A DNA stretch of 64,000 nucleotides from Cyanobacteriota bacterium (GTDB taxonomy: Bacteria; Cyanobacteriota; Cyanobacteriia; CACIAM-69d), in the NCBI GenBank assembly GCA_022402445.1, contig JAKRSF010000008.1, positions 579,410 to 643,409 on the forward strand, written 5' to 3'. Position 1 is the first letter of the stretch. Each line of letters opens with the position of its first letter. The notes under the pieces were generated by a model that did no database searches, was not told the origin of the DNA, and was given only the letters and a program-made list of their open reading frames with translations. The translations under genes were made by a program, and so were the position numbers. This document shows positions 1 to 8,202 of the stretch, piece by piece.

Positions 1-512
1 GAGGTGGAGGCAGGTGCTATGGAGCAGCGGCCCAAATCGTGAGGTTTGGGAATGTCCTTCCCCTTGCGGCGGGGAGATGGTTCAGTTTGGCTGGACTGCT
101 GGATTGGGGATTGTCCTTTGCAATCCGTAGCTAGCGGCTCGGTCTATAAACTGCCCTGAGTTGTACGATTCAGCCATGGCTTCCTGGGGCTAGGCTCCTG
201 AACGGCTGTTTTTAGCGATTACGATCGACGGTCTGCGGTAGCATTTTTTCTTCACGCTTGTCTTTTGGGGTGCTGACCCGGTTCAATACTTGAGCTGTTG
301 CCATGGCTGCTGTGCTGCTCCGCCGCGATCGCGTGCTTCGGAGGTCGTTTCCGGGGTTTGGGATCCGGGTTCTTTGGGCTTAGGGCGGGGGCAGATGGGG
401 TCAGGTTTAGGGTAGGCAAGGTCCAACAGGAGCTAGGTAAGGACGTGGGGAAGAGGGCCGACGATGCGGGGCAGACCGTTCGGATTCCAAGTTGTCAAAT
501 CGAGCCACTTCG
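1..512. other. Leading intergenic stretch, no convincing gene
   Basis: I see no gene here. A 72-codon open frame at 298-516 has low-complexity Gly/Arg composition, no family resemblance, and overlaps the start of the next gene, so I treat it as chance. The stretch should contain the promoter of the TPR gene, but I cannot point to convincing -35/-10 boxes. Confidence 0.4.
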
Positions 513-1637
513 ATGAGTGATAGGAGTTCGGGGGATAGTTTGGGCGTCGCGATCTCGTCTTCCACGGAGCTCGGCACGGTCCAGCGTCAGGCCCGTGAGC
601 AACTGGCCCGGGGGGTTGCCCTGCACCAGCAGCGGGAGTTGGATGCGGCGGTGTTGGCTTTTCGGACGGCGGCGGAACTGTACGAGCGTCTGGGCGATCG
701 CGTGCGGTTGGATCGGGCCTTGAGTGGTTTGGTGCTGTGCTGCTATGAGTTGGGTAACTATACGGCGGTGCTGGAGCGGGCTCAGGATTGGTTGCAACTG
801 GCGCGGGAGTTGAAGAACCATGAGTCGGAGGAGCAGGCCCTGGGGCATTTGGGGAATGCCTGCCGCCATTTGGGGGATTTTGAGCGGGCCATTAGCTATC
901 AGACCCAGAGCTTGACCATTGCGGAGGCCATTGGCGATCGCCAGAGTCAGGTGGCGATTTTGAATAATTTGGCCCTGGCCTATAAGTCCGTGGGCAACCA
1001 TGCTCAGGCCATTGAGTATCTGAATCAGGCGTTGCTGGTGCTGTCGAGCGATCGCGATGAGCGCGCCGAGGTGCAGGTGCTCAAAAATCTGGCTAATACC
1101 TACTACAGCCAGGGGGATCATGGGCAGGCGATGCTGCGCTATGAGCGGCTGCTGAGTTTGGCCCTGGAGCGGGATGATTATCAGTCGGCGGGGCAGGTGC
1201 TGCGGAGTTTGGCCAATGCGGCCCGCAATTTGGGGGATTTTGACCGGGCGATCGCCTACTGCAAGCAGCGCCTCTCGGTAATGCGGATTTTGAAGGATCT
1301 GCGCGGCGAGGCCCAGACCCTGGGGACGTTGGGGGTGGCCTACGATTCCCAGGGGGATTACTCCAAGGCGATTGAGTACTATCAGCAGCGGCTGGCGGTG
1401 GTGCGGCAACTCCAGGAGGTCACCCTGGAGGCGGAGGTGCTCGGGCAGTTGCAGGTGGCGTACTATGCCCTGGGCGATCGCGTGAAGTCCAACCAGTTCA
1501 TGCGCCAGAGGGATGCCCTGCTGGGATCCCCGGAGGAAGAACCGAGCGCGGAGCAGGATCACCACGTGGAAACCACCGTGAGTGTGCCGCCGGACGATGA
1601 CAGCAACAACACCGCCGTGCGGGATGTGCGTATTTAG
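513..1637 (+). CDS. TPR-repeat protein
   Basis: A tetratricopeptide-repeat protein of about 374 residues. Roughly seven tandem helical-hairpin repeats fill residues 20-340, each with the TPR pattern of small residue, GD/GN turn and xAIxYxxQ helix (for example LGDFERAISY, GNHAQAIEYL, GDYSKAIEYY). Such repeats are protein-binding scaffolds. No catalytic domain, signal peptide or membrane segment is visible, so it is probably cytosolic. The C-terminal 40 residues are acidic and look disordered. I prefer ATG 513; an in-frame TTG at 492 would add seven residues. It lies 17 bp upstream of mnmH on the same strand and could be cotranscribed. The TPR assignment is secure; its partner is unknown. Confidence 0.85.
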   Translation: MSDRSSGDSLGVAISSSTELGTVQRQAREQLARGVALHQQRELDAAVLAFRTAAELYERLGDRVRLDRALSGLVLCCYELGNYTAVLERAQDWLQLARELKNHESEEQALGHLGNACRHLGDFERAISYQTQSLTIAEAIGDRQSQVAILNNLALAYKSVGNHAQAIEYLNQALLVLSSDRDERAEVQVLKNLANTYYSQGDHGQAMLRYERLLSLALERDDYQSAGQVLRSLANAARNLGDFDRAIAYCKQRLSVMRILKDLRGEAQTLGTLGVAYDSQGDYSKAIEYYQQRLAVVRQLQEVTLEAEVLGQLQVAYYALGDRVKSNQFMRQRDALLGSPEEEPSAEQDHHVETTVSVPPDDDSNNTAVRDVRI

Positions 1638-1654
1638 GGGGGGCGGCGAAGGGG

Positions 1655-2800
1655 GTGGGAGTATTGGACTCGGTGGATGGCGCGGTGGACATCGACGCAT
1701 TTTTGAGCGGATCAGGGCCGATTTTAGATACCCGCAGTCCGGGGGAGTTCGCCCAGGGCCATGTGCCGGGGGCGCTGTCGTTTCCTCTGTTTGATGATGA
1801 GGAGCGCGCCCAGGTGGGGACGTGCTATCGCCAGGAGGGGCCGCAGGTGGCGATGGATTTGGGGTTGGCCCTGGTGGCTCCGAAGTTGGTGCCCATGGTG
1901 CAGCGGGCGCGATCGCTGGCCCAGGGTGGGGCATTGCGGATCTATTGCTGGCGGGGGGGCCTGCGCAGCCAGAGTACGGCCCAGTTGCTGACCCTGGCGG
2001 GGCTGAAGGTGATCCGGCTGGCGGGGGGCTACAAATCCTTTCGCGGTTGGGTGCGCGAGACTTTGGCGGTGCGGCGGCCGGTGATTACCCTGGGGGGCAT
2101 GACGGGGACGGGTAAGACGGCGGTGCTGGCGGCCCTGGCGGAGCTGGGGGAATGGGTGCTGGATCTGGAGGATCTGGCGAACCACCGGGGCAGTAGCTAT
2201 GGGGCGTTGGGGTTGCCGCCCCAGCCGACGACGGAGCATTTTGAGAATTTGGTGGCGATCGCGTGGCGATCGCTGCCCCCGGATCGGCCCATTTGGATCG
2301 AGGCGGAAAGTCGGGGCATTGGCACCTGCCGCGTGCCCATTGAGCTGTTCGAGCAGATGATGGCGGCTCCGGTGCTGGAGGTGGTGCGATCGCTCGAGGA
2401 TCGGATCGAGCATTTGATTGGGGTGTATGGGCAAACGCCTCGGGAGCATCTGTTGACGGCCACCGAGCGCATCCGCAAACGGCTGGGGGGCGATCGCACC
2501 CGGCAGGCCCTGGCGCACATTGAGGCGGGGGAGGCGGCGGCGGCGATTAAAATCGTCCTAGGCTACTACGACAAGACCTATCGCTATGACCTGGAGCGGC
2601 GGCAGGTGCCGGTTTATCCGGTGGATGCGGTGGGCTGCTCTGCCCTGGAGACGGCGCGGCGGATGGTGGCCCAGGCGCGATCGCTCCCCCGAGTCCAGGG
2701 GACCGCTGGGGATGGGGGCGGGGAACCGGGTGCAAGCGGCCGCGATCGCGAGCGGGGGGCCGAAATGCCTGACATGGCCGCTCCACTGCCGAGGCCCTAG
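1655..2800 (+). CDS. mnmH: tRNA 2-selenouridine synthase (rhodanese + P-loop)
   Basis: Converts 2-thiouridine at the wobble position of certain tRNAs to 2-selenouridine, via a geranylated intermediate, using selenophosphate. Residues about 8-130 form a rhodanese domain with the catalytic cysteine in CWRGG near residue 97. A Walker A motif, GMTGTGKT, lies near residue 147 and opens the C-terminal P-loop domain, followed by family-typical HRGSSYG and IEAESRGIG. The length of 381 residues is normal. The start is GTG 1655, 17 bp after the TPR gene. No selD (selenophosphate synthetase) lies in the window, so it must be elsewhere or the enzyme may act mainly in the geranylation branch. The C-terminal 40 residues are Gly/Arg/Pro-rich and probably not conserved. 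Confidence 0.9.
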   Translation: MGVLDSVDGAVDIDAFLSGSGPILDTRSPGEFAQGHVPGALSFPLFDDEERAQVGTCYRQEGPQVAMDLGLALVAPKLVPMVQRARSLAQGGALRIYCWRGGLRSQSTAQLLTLAGLKVIRLAGGYKSFRGWVRETLAVRRPVITLGGMTGTGKTAVLAALAELGEWVLDLEDLANHRGSSYGALGLPPQPTTEHFENLVAIAWRSLPPDRPIWIEAESRGIGTCRVPIELFEQMMAAPVLEVVRSLEDRIEHLIGVYGQTPREHLLTATERIRKRLGGDRTRQALAHIEAGEAAAAIKIVLGYYDKTYRYDLERRQVPVYPVDAVGCSALETARRMVAQARSLPRVQGTAGDGGGEPGASGRDRERGAEMPDMAAPLPRP

Positions 2801-2868
2801 GGGGGCGATCGCCGTTGCCTTGGGGAGAATCAAGATCCCAGGGAAAGATCCTAGGGGGAAGTTGGACC

Positions 2869-4839
2869 GTGAGCGAAGCCCACGACGAGATGGAATTTTT
2901 CTGGCCGAGCCCTGGGGCAACGGCTCCGGCCGCTGTGCCACCGTCGGCGGATGCGCCATCGACCCCTGGGGTGGATCCTGGGAAGTCTGCCGATGCGATC
3001 GCGGATCCCCCCGCCGCCACGGGAACTGAGGCACCACCGGCGATCGCTCCGCCCCCCCAGCCGCCCAGGCCCCCAGCCAAGCCGCCAGGGAATGCCGCGA
3101 CGGGCGATCAAACGGGCGATCAAGATGGCGCGCCGCCCACCCCTTCCCCAACCTCTTCCCCAGGGGAGCCGGAGGTCACGGAAGCCCAGGCGGAGGAACT
3201 GACCGACACGATCGCGGCGTTGATGGAATTCTTCGACGCGGTGGCGCGGGAGGAACAAACGGGTCCGGCTCCGGGCACCCTATCCACGGCGGCCCCGAGC
3301 CCAGCGCCGGAGGAGGCAGCGGCCCCACGGGAGCGGCCCAAGGATTTTGCCCTGGATTTGGAGTGGGATCCGAGCGAGGACTGGACGGATCCGGTCCCCC
3401 CCGGTCCTGGCTCTGAACAAACGGAGGGCGCGATCGCCCTGAACCAGTCCTGGACCGCCGAGGCCCAGCCCATGGCCAAAGCTCCGGCGGCTCTTCCAAA
3501 GGACGATGCTGCGGGGCCGCGCGATCGCCGGGGGGAGGCCCTAGACCTCGGTTCCCTGGATCTCGATGAAGGCGGGGCTAGCCCATCCGCCGCCGCGATC
3601 GCATCCATCGCCCAGGAGGAAGCCATCTTCAGCCCAGGGCAACGGGCCGCCCCCGCCCGCCCCCCGGACACTCCCCCCGATCCTGCACCGGACAGCGCCC
3701 CAGGGGCCACCGGGCGATCGCACCGGACCGACCGCACCGCACCGGGCCGCATCGCCAGCGGCATCCCGTGGCCATGGCTGATAACCCTAGCGATCGCGGC
3801 GATCGCGGGGACGACCCTATGGATGTCCGGCGGTCCCCGGCGGCTGTTGACCTGGCAAACGGAGCAGGAAATTGATCGCGCCCTGGCCCGCAGTCCGGAT
3901 TTGGCGGTCTACCGGATCCATGCCACCGTGCGCGGATCCCTGCTGCATTTGGCGGGGCGGGTGCCGTCGGCGGAAATCCGCGATCGCGCCGTCGAGGTGG
4001 CTCGCCAGGTGGCCCCGGAGCTAGACATTGACAACGACATTCTGATCCTGCCCATTCCCCCCGCCCCCGGCCAGATGGCCGCCGATGCCAGCCGCCTCGC
4101 CGCCGCCCTCAGCCAGCAGCCAGGAACCGCGATCGCCGCCGCCCTCCAGGGGGATACGGTCATCCTGACGGGGGAAACCCTTGAGGGGACGGATCTCAAT
4201 GGCCTGATCCAGCAATTTGCCGCCATTCCCGGCATCGCCGCCGTGACCAACCGCATCGCCCTGCGGCCCCTCGCCATTCCCCAGCGGATCTATTTCCAGG
4301 GGGCTTCGGCAGACATTCCCCCCCCCGATTTCACCCATAAGCTGGGGGCCGTGGCGGAGGTGCTCAAGCGCTATCCCACCCACCGGCTGGCGGTCATTGG
4401 CTACAGCCACCCCACGGAAAATGACCCGGCCCTTGGCCTGCGGCGGGCGCAGGTGGTGCGCAATGCCCTGGAGAATTTGGGGGTTGATCGTGCCCGCATT
4501 GGGGTGCAGGGGCCGTCGGGGTTGCCGCCGGGACTGGGGGCCAATGATCTGCCGTGGCTGAGCCAGTGTGCGCTGTTTCAGGTGTTGCCGCCGGTGCCGC
4601 CGTCGCCCGCGCGATCGCCCGGAGCTTCGGGATCAGGGTCTACCCCTTCCGCTGCTGCGTCGCCCCCGTCGGTGAATGGGGTTTCTGCGCCGTCCCCTTC
4701 TCCTTCCCCTGCACCGATCGCGACTCCGGCCCCCAGAATTCCGGCGGCTCCGGCCCCGAGATCGGGATCAGGCTCGGGATCGGCTCCAGCGGCGTCTTCT
4801 TCTGCTCCAGCGTCTCCAGTTCCCGCACCGGGGCCATAG
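2869..4839 (+). CDS. Membrane-anchored BON / OmpA-like domain protein
   Basis: A protein of about 656 residues probably anchored in the envelope. The first 290 residues are Pro/Ala/Asp-rich and look disordered and cytoplasmic. One transmembrane helix follows (PWLITLAIAAIAGTTLW, near residue 305). After it come two BON-like segments (about 330-450) and an OmpA-C-type domain (about 470-560, with THRLAVIGYSHPTENDPALG and a GLRRAQVVRNAL helix), a fold that typically binds peptidoglycan. A Pro/Ser/Ala tail of about 90 residues ends it. I choose GTG 2869 because a purine-rich AGGGGGAAG lies just upstream; a TTG at 2815 or ATG at 2890 are alternatives. The tail overlaps an antisense frame at 4578-5192. 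Function inferred: envelope-peptidoglycan linkage. Confidence 0.75.
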   Translation: MSEAHDEMEFFWPSPGATAPAAVPPSADAPSTPGVDPGKSADAIADPPAATGTEAPPAIAPPPQPPRPPAKPPGNAATGDQTGDQDGAPPTPSPTSSPGEPEVTEAQAEELTDTIAALMEFFDAVAREEQTGPAPGTLSTAAPSPAPEEAAAPRERPKDFALDLEWDPSEDWTDPVPPGPGSEQTEGAIALNQSWTAEAQPMAKAPAALPKDDAAGPRDRRGEALDLGSLDLDEGGASPSAAAIASIAQEEAIFSPGQRAAPARPPDTPPDPAPDSAPGATGRSHRTDRTAPGRIASGIPWPWLITLAIAAIAGTTLWMSGGPRRLLTWQTEQEIDRALARSPDLAVYRIHATVRGSLLHLAGRVPSAEIRDRAVEVARQVAPELDIDNDILILPIPPAPGQMAADASRLAAALSQQPGTAIAAALQGDTVILTGETLEGTDLNGLIQQFAAIPGIAAVTNRIALRPLAIPQRIYFQGASADIPPPDFTHKLGAVAEVLKRYPTHRLAVIGYSHPTENDPALGLRRAQVVRNALENLGVDRARIGVQGPSGLPPGLGANDLPWLSQCALFQVLPPVPPSPARSPGASGSGSTPSAAASPPSVNGVSAPSPSPSPAPIATPAPRIPAAPAPRSGSGSGSAPAASSSAPASPVPAPGP

Positions 4840-5192
4840 TTGCCTTCGAGGGGGGCCGCGATCGCGACGATTTCCCCAGGAGTTTCCAGATCCAGGGGCG
4901 GATCCATTGGCCCCTCGACGATCGCCCCTGGACCTTCCGGCTCCGGGTCAGGCTTGGGCGCTGGGTCTGGCGCTAGATCCGGTGCTAGATCTGACGTTGC
5001 CCTGGGTTCTGGGGTCAAGTCCGCGATCGCCCCTTGGGGACGGGGGGGCACCGCGATCGCGCGGGTCGCCTGCTTTTGGACCAGGGTATGGAACGACCAA
5101 TCCAAGTAAACCCCCAGGGCATTCGAGAGGGCTTTCACGTTCATTTCCGTTGCGGTGTGGAGGTTTTGCCACCCCTGATGATTGGTCGTCAT
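4578..5192 (-). CDS. Hypothetical protein, antisense overlap with neighbour
   Basis: A possible protein of about 204 residues. The first 45 residues look like a real globular start, with mixed composition and aromatic and hydrophobic residues (for example NALGVYLDWSFHTLVQKQ). The remainder is low-complexity, rich in Pro, Asp, Glu, Gly and Ala. Its last 262 bp run antisense to the Pro/Ser tail of the OmpA-like gene. I recognise no family. The case for it is the N-terminus plus the fact that 4840-5190 otherwise holds no gene; the case against is the low complexity and the antisense overlap. ATG 5192 is preferred over a start four codons upstream. Confidence 0.4.
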   Translation of the reverse strand: MTTNHQGWQNLHTATEMNVKALSNALGVYLDWSFHTLVQKQATRAIAVPPRPQGAIADLTPEPRATSDLAPDLAPDPAPKPDPEPEGPGAIVEGPMDPPLDLETPGEIVAIAAPLEGNYGPGAGTGDAGAEEDAAGADPEPDPDLGAGAAGILGAGVAIGAGEGEGDGAETPFTDGGDAAAEGVDPDPEAPGDRAGDGGTGGNT

Positions 5193-5723
5193 GGCGAGAC
5201 TCACTGCGGACTGGATGGGGCTTCGTTTCTAGTGTCCCTTGCCCTACGGAGGATCGGTGGGAAGCCGATCGCCCTGGGCTGCGATCGCAACGGGGCCAGG
5301 GAATGACCGCGATCGCGCGGCGTCGTAATTCGGGTCACTGGGGATCAAATGCTTCAGGGGCTAGCGATTCAACGGCGGAACCGCTGGCCCAGTGGCAAAT
5401 CAGGGCAGCCTAGGACCGGCCGCGATCGGTGACGGGCACTAGGACTTTCCTCAGGGGAAGTGGGGGCGATTCCGGAGGGTTCCTCCGTCGGCAATCCGTA
5501 TCGTTTTTGACCGGGTTGGTACGGTTTTATGCGGAACTACGGAGCTCTCCACCTGCGCCGGGATCTGGGCTGTGATCTGGGCTGTGATCTGGGCTGCGAT
5601 TTGTGCCGTGATCTGGGCCGCGATCGCGATCGCAGCCTGTGATTTTGTAGCGGCGTTTTTGGCTATTGCGACCGTGGGAATGTCAAAGTAAATCACGGGC
5701 CTTGGGGGACGCGGATCTTGACC
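5193..5723. other. Intergenic region with a short tandem repeat
   Basis: About 530 bp without a convincing gene. It contains several HIP1 sites and a 12-bp tandem repeat (listed separately). An 81-codon minus-strand frame (5451-5696) owes its Ala-Gln-Ile-Thr periodicity to that repeat and is probably not a gene. Confidence 0.45.
5562..5633. repeat. 12-bp tandem repeat, six units
   Basis: Six head-to-tail 12-bp units with consensus GATCTGGGCTGT. The first two are identical, the third differs by one base, the fourth and fifth are degenerate, and the sixth reads GATCGCGATCGC, so the array runs into HIP1-like sequence. It lies about 90 bp upstream of the M15 peptidase gene. Likely a replication-slippage array; no function can be read from it. 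Confidence 0.7.
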
Positions 5724-7883
5724 ATGGCCCTCCCCACGGCACTGATAAAACCCATGGCCAACCCTTCAGACTATCCTTTCCAGTTCGCCGCCCAGCGCTG
5801 GGGCGTCCACGGTCCGGTCCTTCTGGCCCTCTACGAAGGCAGCAATAACCCAGCCTTTGGGGTGCCCGAGGCGATCGCGGCCCTAGAGGCGGATGAACGG
5901 CGCGCCGCCCTGGCGGACCATTTGGCGGCGGGGGTGCGGCACCGGTGCGATACCCTCGCGCAGCAGGGCTGGACCGGGGCGCGCCTGTGGGATACGGCCA
6001 CCCAACGCTACGGCCGCGATTTGGTCGGTCTGCTGGCCCAGGGCTATGGCGCGACGGTGGGCGATCGCACCCTGGGCTGGGGGCCGTGCGAGCCGGTGCG
6101 CTTCGAGAGTCTCTATCGGCAATATTGCGCCCTGGATTTGGCTACGATGCCCCTCACCAATCCGGCGGCCACCCCCACGATCGCCCAGCCCCTCACCGCG
6201 ATCGACTTCTTCGTCCTCGATCGCGCCCTGCTCGACACCATCGAACGGCTCAGCCAGTTCTACCAAGGCATGGCCCACCAGCGCGACGCCCTCCTCGAAG
6301 CGGTGCGGGTTTGGCGCGGCCTCGCCGATCGCGATGCCACCCTAGGCTCCCTCAACATTCCCCGCCTGAACTACACCAACACCCAACTGGACGGGGCGCT
6401 GCTGCAATTCATCCAGCGCCTGTCCCCCTACTACGGCGGCTTTCCCCACCAGCGCGAGGCCCTGCTCCGCCTCGTGCAGCAGTGGCGACAGTTGGAATCC
6501 CGTCAGGCCGCGATCGCCTCCCTCGCCAGCAGCACCTCCCCCGAAACCACCCAAACGGTCTACGATCTGGCCCTGATCGCCTTCACCCAGCGCGTCCCGG
6601 AATATTTCACCGGCACCGCCGACCAGCGCAATGCCCTGACGGAAACCGTTCGCCTCTGGCGCAAGCTCGACACCCGCAACGCCGCCGCCGTGAGCCTGGG
6701 CATTGACCCGCTCCAGTTCACCAGCGCCGATGACCGGGTGCGCACCGACGCCTTCGCCAAGCTCGATCGCGAACTGGTGGGCTTCCTCAGCCGCCTCGCC
6801 GGAGCCTTCCAGGGCCGTCCCCACGAGCGCGGTGCCCTGCTGCGGCTGGTGCAGCTCTGGCGCGGCCTAGAAACCCAAACGGCGGTGCTGGGCTCCCTGG
6901 AAACGGACCTCAAGGGCATCGACTGGCAGGTGATGATCATCAAGGAACCCACCGCCTTCAAGTTGCGCCCCCTCCAGGCCAGTGCCCTCCCCAATGGCGA
7001 AAAGGTGTTTATGCCCGCCGGGGAATTGTCGCTGATTTCCGCGATCGAGGATGGGATCCACCACCGCATCACGACGGTTGAGCCCATCAATAATCGGCGG
7101 GAATGGTATGTCTATCGGGGCCATGTGGATTTCCTCACCCCCGCATCCCTGGTGGTCAAGGTCAGTACGCTTTTGAAAACGAAGCCGGTCCAGTCCACGG
7201 CCCTGAAGGGGGAGGAGCGGGTGGCGATCGCGCCGGGGGAAATCGACATTCGCAGCTACGAGAGCGCGGGGGATCATCTGCGGGTGCGGCTCGTTAAACC
7301 CATCGGCGATCGCCTGGATTGGTACGTCTACCAAGGGCACATCGATCTGCTGAATGTGGATGACTATCCGGCTCCGGCGGATCCACCGGCCCCGGCCCCG
7401 ACGCCTACTCCAACCCCGACGCCTAGCCCAACTCCAGCCCCTAGTCCGGCCCCGCGCGATCGCGGACGGGCCATCAGCATTCCCGGTCGGGGCACCGTTT
7501 GGACCCGCGATCCGATCATCAGCGGCGGCAATTTCACCTGGGGCGAAGCCACCAAGGACGGCACGCGGATCCCCGTCAGCACCACGATCACCAACAACAT
7601 CGTCAATATGGCCCGCCGCATGGAGGAGGTGCGCCGCCGCCTGGGCAACCGGCCCCTGTTCATCACCAGTTGGTATCGCCCGCCAGCGGTGAACCGGGCC
7701 GTGGGGGGGGCTAGCAATTCGACGCACCTCTACGGCCACGGGGTGGATTTCACGGTGTCGGGCCTGTCGGCGCGGGCGGCCCAGCGCATTCTGGATCCCT
7801 GGTGGCCGGGGGGGCTGGGCTATGGTCCCAATTTCACGCACCTGGATAACCGGGGCTACCGCGCCCGCTGGAATTACAGCTAG
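5724..7883 (+). CDS. M15-type peptidase with four helical repeats and two SH3-like modules
   Basis: A protein of about 719 residues. The C-terminal 130 residues match the peptidase M15A family (zinc D-Ala-D-Ala carboxypeptidase-like): TSWYRPPAVNRAVGG, then STHLYGHGVDF carrying the His/Asp metal ligands, and a final THLD His. Before it lie a Pro/Thr linker and two related beta modules ending EWYVYRGHVDFL and DWYVYQGHIDLL, probably SH3-like cell-wall binding. Residues about 160-400 are four copies of a roughly 75-residue helical unit (D..LL..I.RL...Y.G..HQR.ALL..V..WR.L). No signal peptide is visible, which is odd for a wall enzyme. ATG 5724 is used; ATG 5754 or TTG 5718 are possible. Peptidoglycan trimming or binding is inferred. 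Confidence 0.75.
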   Translation: MALPTALIKPMANPSDYPFQFAAQRWGVHGPVLLALYEGSNNPAFGVPEAIAALEADERRAALADHLAAGVRHRCDTLAQQGWTGARLWDTATQRYGRDLVGLLAQGYGATVGDRTLGWGPCEPVRFESLYRQYCALDLATMPLTNPAATPTIAQPLTAIDFFVLDRALLDTIERLSQFYQGMAHQRDALLEAVRVWRGLADRDATLGSLNIPRLNYTNTQLDGALLQFIQRLSPYYGGFPHQREALLRLVQQWRQLESRQAAIASLASSTSPETTQTVYDLALIAFTQRVPEYFTGTADQRNALTETVRLWRKLDTRNAAAVSLGIDPLQFTSADDRVRTDAFAKLDRELVGFLSRLAGAFQGRPHERGALLRLVQLWRGLETQTAVLGSLETDLKGIDWQVMIIKEPTAFKLRPLQASALPNGEKVFMPAGELSLISAIEDGIHHRITTVEPINNRREWYVYRGHVDFLTPASLVVKVSTLLKTKPVQSTALKGEERVAIAPGEIDIRSYESAGDHLRVRLVKPIGDRLDWYVYQGHIDLLNVDDYPAPADPPAPAPTPTPTPTPSPTPAPSPAPRDRGRAISIPGRGTVWTRDPIISGGNFTWGEATKDGTRIPVSTTITNNIVNMARRMEEVRRRLGNRPLFITSWYRPPAVNRAVGGASNSTHLYGHGVDFTVSGLSARAAQRILDPWWPGGLGYGPNFTHLDNRGYRARWNYS

Positions 7884-8202
7884 GGCCTGAAGGGGGGATT
7901 GGACCCAAATCTGTACGGTTCTTCAATTCAATAATCTGTGGGCCAATGGTTGGGGGTCGATCAGCTTTCTAAGCCGCGATCGCGACCCCATGCCGAACGC
8001 ACCATCAACGTCAGATCGTACGCGATCGCGTTGATTTGAATGGGAGTGAACGCACCCTATCGGATGTTTTGTTTTTTGTTGATTGTTTTGAGGGGAGCCA
8101 TCGACGTCAATCGGGGATTGGGAATCGAGCCATGGGGACGTGAGAGATCCTATGCCATCATGGCTTTTGGGAGATTAATGTTATTGACCTGGGTTAAGTT
8201 TT
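7884..8202. other. Intergenic region, nothing recognised
   Basis: About 320 bp between the M15 peptidase gene and the AddB-like gene. Contains HIP1 sites. A 77-codon frame beginning at 8040 runs into the next gene in another frame and looks spurious. Presumably holds the promoter of the AddB-like gene. Confidence 0.4.

Noticed and set aside
495..1934. Long minus-strand frame of 479 codons
   Set aside because: Antisense to the TPR and mnmH genes; Pro/His/Arg/Gln-rich composition typical of a GC-rich shadow frame.
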